A stretch of 64,000 nt of DNA from Streptomyces sp. MMG1121. GTDB lineage: Bacteria > Actinomycetota > Actinomycetes > Streptomycetales > Streptomycetaceae. The notes beneath the pieces are model-generated. The model was not told where the DNA came from. It worked only from the letters and a program-made list of their open reading frames with translations, and made no database searches. Where the stretch lies: assembly GCF_001280015.1 (NCBI RefSeq), contig NZ_LGDV01000226.1, positions 186,001 to 250,000 on the forward strand, in the 5' to 3' direction. Positions 58,133 through 64,000 of this stretch are shown in pieces. Each line of letters begins with the position of its first letter. Position 1 is the first letter of the stretch. Made by a program: the position numbers and the translations under genes.

Positions 58133-58390
58133 TCAGCCGTAGACCATGCGGCGCAGCTGCCTGAGCGTCAGCTCCGGCGGCGCCACCGCCCGGTAGTTCA
58201 GGTCCGCCTCGATCCGTTCGAAGATCTCCGCGTTGACCAGGCCCTGGGCCTGCAGTTCGCGGTGGCGGCGACGGACGAAGTCCTGCGTCGTCTCGTCGAA
58301 GTAGGCGAGCACGTCCTGGACCACCCGCAGCGCCTCGCCCCGGCTCAGGGGCGTGGACCGCGTCAGATGATCAACAAGTTCGTCGTGCAC
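58133..58390 (-). CDS. Conserved small protein, 85 aa
   Basis: A short, highly charged, helical protein (VHDELVDHLTRSTPLSRGEAL, DETTQDFVRRRHRELQAQG) of a type common in Streptomyces with no known function. GTG 58390 is chosen because AGGAT lies about eight bases upstream; a TTG at 58426 would add 12 basic residues. It is 24 bp upstream of glmS on the same strand and so probably cotranscribed with it. The palindrome at 58433 lies in its promoter region. Confidence 0.72.
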   Translation of the reverse strand: MHDELVDHLTRSTPLSRGEALRVVQDVLAYFDETTQDFVRRRHRELQAQGLVNAEIFERIEADLNYRAVAPPELTLRQLRRMVYG

Positions 58391-58432
58391 CCGGTAGATC
58401 CTGGGCCACCGGCGCCGGTTTCGCAAGAATCG

Positions 58433-58448
58433 TGCCCGATATCGGGCA
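58433..58448. promoter_or_regulatory. 16-bp palindrome TGCCCGATATCGGGCA
   Basis: A perfect palindrome without spacer in the 161-bp divergent gap between the small glmS-linked gene and the secreted phosphoesterase. It is too short to be a terminator and is well placed as an operator for the leftward unit. The factor is unknown. Confidence 0.45.
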
Positions 58449-58551
58449 GGAGCCTTGCCGGCGTCTTACCCGGGGCTGTTGGATCTCTGTTCGTACGCTG
58501 TCCATTCTGTGTCTTGCGTCTCGTTGCCCGGACCCACGAGTTTCGGACGCC

Positions 58552-60132
58552 ATGGACATTCCTCGTATGGGAGTACCGGACCGGCTCGCCGAGCGCATGA
58601 GCATGGCCGAGCAGCACGAGTACCTGCGCGCGAGATTCTCGCGGCGCACCATGATCAGAGGCGGCGCCGTCACGCTGGGTGCCGTCACGGGCGGCGCGTT
58701 CGTGACGGGCGCCACCGCTCAGGCGGCCGTACCGGCACAGCGCACCGCCCCCGCCGCCGAGCACGTCGACGGCGCCCTCGTCGCCCCCTTCGGCCGGCAC
58801 CTCGCCTACGGCACCGACGCACGCACCGAGATGACCGTCTCCTGGCAGGTCCCGGTCGCCGTGAAGAAGCCCTTCATCCGGATCGGCGCCCGCCCCTGGG
58901 ACCTCTCCCGCAAGATCGAGGCCGAGGTCCGCACCCTCTACACCCCGGCCGGTGTCGGCGCGAGCGGCGACCACACCCAGTACTACCTGCACGCCCGGCT
59001 CACCCACCTGCGCCCGGGGCGCACCTACTACTACGGCGTCGGCCACGAGGGCTTCGACCCGGCCGAGCCCCACCTGCTGGGCACCCTGGGCACCTTCACC
59101 ACCGCCCCCGCCCACAAGGAGCCGTTCACCTTCACGGCCTTCGGCGACCAGGGCGTCAGCTACCACGCCCTGGCCAACGACAGCCTGATCCTCGGCCAGA
59201 ACCCGGCCTTCCATCTGCACGCGGGCGACATCGCCTACGGTGACCCGGCCGGCCAGGGCAAGTCCACCGACACGGGCTTCGACGCCCGTACCTGGGACCA
59301 GTTCCTCGCCCAGACCGAGTCGGTCGCCAAGCAGATCCCGTGGATGGTCTCCTACGGCAACCACGACATGGAGGCCTGGTACTCACCCAACGGCTACGGC
59401 GGCGAAGACGCCCGCTGGACCCTGCCGGACAACGGTCCGGACGCGAAGAACCTGCCGGGCGTCTACTCCTTCGTCCACGGCAACACCGCGATCATCTCGC
59501 TGGACCCCAACGACGTCTCCTTCGAGATCCCCGCGAACCTGGGCATTTCCGGTGGAACGCAGACAAAGTGGTTCGAGAGCCAGCTCAAGCGGTTCCGGGC
59601 CCGTGACGACATCGACTTCGTCATCGTCTTCTTCCACCACTGCGCGTACTGCACGTCCACGGCGCACGCCTCGGAGGGGGGCGTGCGCCAGGAGTGGGTG
59701 CCGCTGTTCGAGCAGTACCAGGTGGACCTGGTCATCAACGGCCACAACCACCAGTACGAGCGCACCGACGTCATCAAGGCCGGCGCCGTCACCAAGAAGC
59801 TCCCGATCGGCGGCACCGCCTACCCCGAGACCGAGGGGGTGGTCTACGTCACCGCCGGCGCCGCGGGCCGCAGCCTCTACGCGTTCAGCGCCCCGGACTC
59901 CTACGAGGGCAACGAGCACGAGGTCGACTCGGTCGCGTCGTTCATCAACACCAAGGACGGCAAGGTGAACGAGACCGTCACCTGGTCCCGGGTGCGTTAC
60001 CTCAACTACTCCTTCCTGCGCGTCGACGTCACCCCGGCCCCGCGCGGCCGGCAGACCACGCTGAAGGTGTCGGGCATCGCCGAGACCGGTGACCGCATCG
60101 ACCACTTCACGGTGTCCCGCCGGGCCAAGTAG
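58552..60132 (+). CDS. Tat-exported purple acid phosphatase-like metallophosphoesterase
   Basis: A 526-residue secreted enzyme. A twin-arginine signal (FSRRTMIRGGAVTLG) ends around residue 60. A fibronectin-like purple-acid-phosphatase N-domain (TEMTVSWQVPV, RTYYYGVGHEG) precedes the metallophosphoesterase domain with the metal motifs FTAFGDQG, HAGDIAYGD, YGNHDME and NGHNHQYER. It releases phosphate from organic esters. ATG 58552 lacks a good ribosome site; ATG 58567 or 58600 are possible. No PHO-box was recognised upstream. Confidence 0.9.
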   Translation: MDIPRMGVPDRLAERMSMAEQHEYLRARFSRRTMIRGGAVTLGAVTGGAFVTGATAQAAVPAQRTAPAAEHVDGALVAPFGRHLAYGTDARTEMTVSWQVPVAVKKPFIRIGARPWDLSRKIEAEVRTLYTPAGVGASGDHTQYYLHARLTHLRPGRTYYYGVGHEGFDPAEPHLLGTLGTFTTAPAHKEPFTFTAFGDQGVSYHALANDSLILGQNPAFHLHAGDIAYGDPAGQGKSTDTGFDARTWDQFLAQTESVAKQIPWMVSYGNHDMEAWYSPNGYGGEDARWTLPDNGPDAKNLPGVYSFVHGNTAIISLDPNDVSFEIPANLGISGGTQTKWFESQLKRFRARDDIDFVIVFFHHCAYCTSTAHASEGGVRQEWVPLFEQYQVDLVINGHNHQYERTDVIKAGAVTKKLPIGGTAYPETEGVVYVTAGAAGRSLYAFSAPDSYEGNEHEVDSVASFINTKDGKVNETVTWSRVRYLNYSFLRVDVTPAPRGRQTTLKVSGIAETGDRIDHFTVSRRAK

Positions 60133-60150
60133 GCAACCGGCAGGCGGTTC

Positions 60151-61023
60151 TCACATGCGCCTGAGGACCGCCTGCTTGGCCAGGGTGAACTCCTCCTCGG
60201 TGAGCACCCCGTCGCGGTGCAGTTCCCCCAGTTCGCGCAGGCGCCGCAACAGCGCGTCGTGGTCGTCCCCGGCGGGCGCCTCGCCGAGCGGCCGCGGGTC
60301 CTGCGGCGCGTCCGCCCCCGCCGTGGCCGGATGCGGCAGCCGCGCCTGTACGGCGGCGGCCACCAGGGCCATCAGCGGGTCCCTCTTGAAGCCCCACAAC
60401 TCGACCGCGTTCGGGTCGTACTTGGGCGGCGCCGTGCCCGGGGTGCCGCGTACCAGGAAGCGCAGATGCCCGTTCTCCAGCCCGGCAGCCGGCTGCCACT
60501 CGACGCCGGTGATGTCCGCGACGGGGATCGTCCGGGGACCGCCGGCGGCCTTGGCGTCCTCCGTCTTCCAGTTCCACTCCAGCCGCACCCGCTCCCCGTC
60601 GAAGCTCGCCGAGCCGTCCCCGGCGGCGGCGGACACCGGCAGCGCCGGGCCCGGCAGCAGATAGCCGGTCACCGGCTCCGGTGAAACCCCCTCCAGCAGC
60701 AGCGCGTTGCGCACCTCGTCCGCGACGTACTCGGCGACGCCGAACCGGTCGGAGGACACCGTCAGCTGATACGGGTCGTCCGCCTCGGCCAGCCGCCCGC
60801 CGGTCGCCTGCGTCAGCGGATCGGCGCCGTCGCGCAGCCGCAGCCTCAGCCGTCCCGCCTTGCGCCCCTGCTCGACGGAGACACCGGTCAACGCCCCGCA
60901 CGGTATGACGAGTTCGCCCAGCTCACGGCGGAGCAGGCTCACGTTCTTGTCCCGGCCCGGAGTGAGCCGCAGGGCCTCGCCGTCGAAGGTCCAGGTGCCG
61001 TCCTTCTGGATGATTTCCGCCAT
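60151..61023 (-). CDS. DUF4429/SHOCT domain protein
   Basis: A 290-residue cytoplasmic protein with two tandem DUF4429 beta-domains (about 1-110 and 135-225; WTFDGEALRLTPGRDK and ASFDGERVRLEWNWK are their matching starts). A C-terminal SHOCT helix hairpin (LLRRLRELGELHRDGVLTEEEFTLAKQAVL) follows. DUF4429 proteins are PH-like and of unknown role. The start at 61023 lacks a clear ribosome site. It is divergent from the hexosaminidase gene with the dre between, so DasR could affect both. Confidence 0.85.
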   Translation of the reverse strand: MAEIIQKDGTWTFDGEALRLTPGRDKNVSLLRRELGELVIPCGALTGVSVEQGRKAGRLRLRLRDGADPLTQATGGRLAEADDPYQLTVSSDRFGVAEYVADEVRNALLLEGVSPEPVTGYLLPGPALPVSAAAGDGSASFDGERVRLEWNWKTEDAKAAGGPRTIPVADITGVEWQPAAGLENGHLRFLVRGTPGTAPPKYDPNAVELWGFKRDPLMALVAAAVQARLPHPATAGADAPQDPRPLGEAPAGDDHDALLRRLRELGELHRDGVLTEEEFTLAKQAVLRRM

Positions 61024-61053
61024 GGAGGGATTGTTTCACCGGATCTGCGGGAG

Positions 61054-61069
61054 AGTGGTCTCGACCACG
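61054..61069. promoter_or_regulatory. DasR-responsive element (dre)
   Basis: AGTGGTCTCGACCACG, core TGGTCTCGACCA (61056-61067), one mismatch from the dre core. It lies 33-48 bp before the hexosaminidase start and 31-46 bp before the DUF4429 start. Confidence 0.9.
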
Positions 61070-61101
61070 TCTGACGTCCCACCCTTCTGAAGGGAGCGCA
61101 T

Positions 61102-62706
61102 GTGAGACGGAACCACAGCACGACTCCCCGAACGAGCCGCCTTCTCGGCTCGCTGCTCCTGGTCGCCGCGGCCGGTGTGTTCACCCTCGGCGCGGCCCCC
61201 GTGGCGCGTGCGGCGGCGGCACCGACCCCGCTGGACCGGGTGATCCCGGCCCCCGCCTCCGTCCGGGCGGGCGGCACCCCGTACCGCATCACCCGCGCGA
61301 CCGGCGTCCGTGTCGACGCCTCCGCCGAGGTCCGCCGGATCGGCGCCTACCTCACCGGCATCCTGCGGCCCTCCACCGGTTATCCGCTGCCCCTTACCGA
61401 TCACGGCACCGGCGGCATCCGGCTGCACCTGGCGAAGGGCGGCTTCGGGGCCGAGGGCTACCGGCTGCAGAGCGGCGCCGGTGGCGTCACCATCACCGCG
61501 AGCGCTCCCGCCGGCCTCTTCCACGGTGTGCAGACCCTGCGTCAGCTCCTGTCGCCCGCCGTGGAGAAGAAGACCGTGCAGGCCGGCCCCTGGCGGATCG
61601 CCGGCGGCACCGTCGAGGACCGCCCCCGCTACGCCTACCGGGGCGCCATGCTCGACGTCGCCCGGCACTTCTTCACCGTCGCCCAGGTCGAGCGTTACAT
61701 CGACGAGCTGGCGATGTACAAGGTCAACGAGCTGCATCTGCACCTCAGCGACGACCAGGGCTGGCGCATCGCCATGGACTCCTGGCCGCGCCTGGCCACC
61801 TACGGCGGCTCCACCGAGGTCGGCGGCGGAAAGGGCGGGTACTACACCAAGGCCCAGTACCGGCAGATCGTCTCCTACGCCGCCTCCCGCTATCTGGAGG
61901 TCGTCCCCGAGATCGACATGCCCGGCCACACCAACGCGGCCCTCGCCTCCTACGCCGGGCTCAACTGCAACGGCGTGGCACCCCCGCTCTACACCGGCAC
62001 CGAGGTCGGTTTCAGCTCGCTGTGCGTGCCCGACAAGGTCACCTACCAGTTCGTCGACGACGTCGTCCGCGAGCTGGCGGCCATCACCCCCGGCCGCTAC
62101 ATCCACATCGGTGGCGACGAGGCCCACTCCACCAGCCACGCCGACTACGTGACCTTCATGGACCGTGTGCAGCCCGTCGTCGCCAAGTACGGCAAGACGG
62201 TCATCGGCTGGCACCAGCTCACCGGCGCCCACCCGGCCAAGGGCGCACTGGCCCAGTACTGGGGCCTGGACAGCACCAGCGCCGCCGACAAGGAACAGGT
62301 CGTCAAGGCCGCGCAGAACGGCACCGGGCTGATCCTGTCCCCGGCCGACCGGGTGTACCTCGACATGAAGTACACCAAGGACACCAAGCTGGGCCTCGAC
62401 TGGGCGGGCCTGGTGGAGGTGCAGCGGTCGTACGACTGGAATCCGGGCGACTACCTCGCGGGGGCGCCGAGTTCGGCGATCAGGGGGGTCGAGGCGCCGC
62501 TCTGGTCCGAGACCCTGAAGACGTCCGCCGACATCGACTACATGGCGTTCCCGCGGCTCCCGGGCGCGGCCGAGCTGGGCTGGTCCCCGGCGGCCACGCA
62601 CGACTGGAACACGTACAAGGTGCGACTGGCCGCGCAGGCCCCGCGCTGGGACGCCCTCGGGATCGGCTACTACCGCTCGCCGCAGGTGCCGTGGCCGGCG
62701 CCGTAG
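61102..62706 (+). CDS. Secreted GH20 beta-N-acetylhexosaminidase
   Basis: A 534-residue exported enzyme that releases GlcNAc from chitobiose and other glycans. Signal peptide 1-37 (ARA|AAA). A GH20b N-domain (about 42-170) precedes the catalytic barrel with the HIGGDE motif (Asp339-Glu340), HLHLSDDQGWR and PEIDMPGHTNAA. GTG 61102 follows AAGGGAG. With the LPMO (9430) and chitinase (38274) it forms a dispersed chitin pathway, whose end product GlcNAc feeds the DasR inducer pool. Position matches SCO2786 in memory, a known DasR target next to desferrioxamine genes. Confidence 0.95.
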   Translation: MRRNHSTTPRTSRLLGSLLLVAAAGVFTLGAAPVARAAAAPTPLDRVIPAPASVRAGGTPYRITRATGVRVDASAEVRRIGAYLTGILRPSTGYPLPLTDHGTGGIRLHLAKGGFGAEGYRLQSGAGGVTITASAPAGLFHGVQTLRQLLSPAVEKKTVQAGPWRIAGGTVEDRPRYAYRGAMLDVARHFFTVAQVERYIDELAMYKVNELHLHLSDDQGWRIAMDSWPRLATYGGSTEVGGGKGGYYTKAQYRQIVSYAASRYLEVVPEIDMPGHTNAALASYAGLNCNGVAPPLYTGTEVGFSSLCVPDKVTYQFVDDVVRELAAITPGRYIHIGGDEAHSTSHADYVTFMDRVQPVVAKYGKTVIGWHQLTGAHPAKGALAQYWGLDSTSAADKEQVVKAAQNGTGLILSPADRVYLDMKYTKDTKLGLDWAGLVEVQRSYDWNPGDYLAGAPSSAIRGVEAPLWSETLKTSADIDYMAFPRLPGAAELGWSPAATHDWNTYKVRLAAQAPRWDALGIGYYRSPQVPWPAP

Positions 62707-62715
62707 GGTGACGGG

Positions 62716-62758
62716 CCGACGGGCTCCTCCGAGGACCGTACTCAGGGGAGCCCGTCGG
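62716..62758. terminator. Bidirectional terminator hexosaminidase / desD
   Basis: A perfect 12-bp stem CCGACGGGCTCC / GGAGCCCGTCGG with a 19-base loop between convergent stop codons. Confidence 0.7.
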
Positions 62759-62764
62759 ACCGGA

Positions 62765-64000
62765 TCAGAACCCCGCGATGGGATTGTTCAGGGTTCCCAC
62801 CAGCTGGAGGGCGCCGGAGGGATCCGCCAGGTCCACCATCTGCCGGTTGTCGCGCAGCTGGAGCCGGTTGAGGCAGGAGCGCGCGAACCTTGGGGCGAAC
62901 ATGTCGTACTGGGCGAACTTGTCGGCCAGTTGAGGGTTGGCGTCCTGGTACTCACGGGTGACCTCGGCGACCGTCCGCCAGAAGTCGTCCTCCTCCAGGA
63001 TCCCCTCGGCGGCCAGGTGCGCGGCGAGGAAGCGGAAGAAGCAGTCGAAGACGTCCGTGAAGATCGACAGCAGCTTCTTGTCCTCAGGGACCTCCACCCG
63101 GATCCGCCGCACCTCGGGCGGCAGTGCGGCGTCCGGGTCCATCACCGCGATCTCCTCGGCGATGTCCTTGTAGATCGCGCGCCGCACGACCCCGTCCTCC
63201 AGCACCAGGACGACGTTCTCGCCGTGCGGCATGAACACCAGGTCGTAGGCGTAGAAGCTGTGCAGGAGCGGGGTGTAGTACGCCCCGAGATACCGGCGCA
63301 GCCACTCGGTGGGCGCGAGCCCGGACCGTTCGATCAGCGCGCCCGCGAAGGAGGCGCCGGCGTGGTCCACGTGCAGCAGACAGGCCATGGTCGCGAGGGA
63401 CTCGCCGTCGCGCAGCGAGGGCACCGGGCTCTCCCGCCACAGCGCGGCCAGCATCTTGCGGTACGGCGAGTAGCGGTCGGTGGCCTGCTCGTACTCCAGG
63501 TGCCGGTAGCCCACGGCCGCCCGCTCCCGGATGATCGTCAGGTCCGTCGACTTCAGCACCGGGTCGTTCTCGATCAGCTGGGCCAGCCAGTCGTTGATCG
63601 CCGGGGTGGCGTCCATGTAGGCGGCCGAGAGACCGCGCATGAAGCCCATGTTGATGACGGACAGGGCCGTCTTCACATAGTGCTTGTGCGGGTCGCTGCT
63701 GTTGAAGAAGGTCCGGATGGACTGCTGGGCCAGATACTCGTCGTCCCCCTCGCCGAGGCAGACAAGAAGCCGGCGGGCCACCTCGGCGGCGAAGGTGACG
63801 GACAGCTTGTTCCACCACTGCCAGGGGTGGACCGGGATGAGCAGGTAGTCGGCCGGGTCGAGACCCTGGGCGGTCAGCGTGTCCCGGAACCGCCCGACGG
63901 TCTCCTCGCCCAGCTCCTGCCGGATGAAGTCCTCGTACTCGATCCCGACGCCCGCCGTGAACGCGGCCCGCGAGCGGTGCGCGGCCAGCCACACCAGCCG
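62765..64000 (-). CDS. desD: NIS siderophore synthetase DesD (3' part; start outside)
   Basis: The last 412 codons, open to the window edge. It is an IucA/IucC-type NRPS-independent synthetase that oligomerises and cyclises hydroxamate units to desferrioxamine. Motifs visible: LIPVHPWQWWN, SIRTFFNSSDPHKHYVKTALS, HGENVVLVLEDG and AIYKDIAEE, the ATP and citrate/succinyl-binding elements. The C-terminus is NPIAGF. It is last gene of a desABCD operon whose iron box would be outside the window. Next to a GlcNAc-releasing hexosaminidase, as in S. coelicolor. Confidence 0.94.
   Translation of the reverse strand, partial: RLVWLAAHRSRAAFTAGVGIEYEDFIRQELGEETVGRFRDTLTAQGLDPADYLLIPVHPWQWWNKLSVTFAAEVARRLLVCLGEGDDEYLAQQSIRTFFNSSDPHKHYVKTALSVINMGFMRGLSAAYMDATPAINDWLAQLIENDPVLKSTDLTIIRERAAVGYRHLEYEQATDRYSPYRKMLAALWRESPVPSLRDGESLATMACLLHVDHAGASFAGALIERSGLAPTEWLRRYLGAYYTPLLHSFYAYDLVFMPHGENVVLVLEDGVVRRAIYKDIAEEIAVMDPDAALPPEVRRIRVEVPEDKKLLSIFTDVFDCFFRFLAAHLAAEGILEEDDFWRTVAEVTREYQDANPQLADKFAQYDMFAPRFARSCLNRLQLRDNRQMVDLADPSGALQLVGTLNNPIAGF

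Overview
The window is high-GC DNA, almost certainly from a Streptomyces chromosome. Third-position GC is very high, many starts are GTG or TTG, and ATGA-type stop/start overlaps are common. Marker genes include adpA with an in-frame TTA codon, cslA-glxA, cdgA, cebR-cebEFG-bglC, ornA, glmS and desD. From memory, gene order follows the S. coelicolor interval from about SCO2838 (left) down to SCO2785 (right). I could not run an alignment to confirm this.

Layout. 1-10 kb: the end of a GH6 cellulase, a MerR regulator, the glxA/cslA operon for a tip-associated beta-glucan, a FadR-type regulator, tRNA-Lys, a secreted peptidoglycan-active protein, an SPFH protein and an AA10 lytic polysaccharide monooxygenase with a DasR (dre) site. 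10-21 kb: an acyl-CoA ligase that reads into a second tRNA-Lys, then a catabolic block (IclR regulator, ehu-type amino-acid ABC transporter, DUF3830 protein, amidase, D-2-hydroxyacid dehydrogenase, two maleate-isomerase-like proteins) and a luciferase-like monooxygenase. 21-26 kb: the c-di-GMP enzyme cdgA, an M6 protease, a third tRNA-Lys and a primase-like protein. 26-31 kb: a tightly overlapped operon of PAP2 phosphatase, RecB/Cas4-type nuclease with a probable Fe-S cluster, a novel middle protein and an SF1 helicase. 31-38 kb: a histidine phosphatase, an XRE-TPR regulator with a His/Asp repeat, a spermidine-synthase-like protein and a two-component system. 38-46 kb: a GH18 chitinase, then the cellobiose operon bglC-cebG-cebF-cebE with divergent cebR and two CebR boxes. 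46-52 kb: a probable accessory segment (ECF sigma remnant, sugar dehydratase, MurG-like transferase, divergent two-component system, TetR) ending at tRNA-His. 52-64 kb: orn, adpA, a small membrane protein, a universal stress protein, a YaaH-type transporter, glmS, a secreted phosphoesterase, a DUF4429 protein, a GH20 hexosaminidase with a dre site, and the 3' part of desD.

Common themes are polysaccharide making and breaking (glucan, cellulose, chitin, aminosugar), each with its own regulator or operator (DasR, CebR), and development (cdgA, adpA, c-di-GMP). The least explained parts are the split Dna2-like nuclease/helicase operon (26.5-30.7 kb) and the MurG-like/dehydratase cassette with its divergent two-component system (46.7-51.1 kb).
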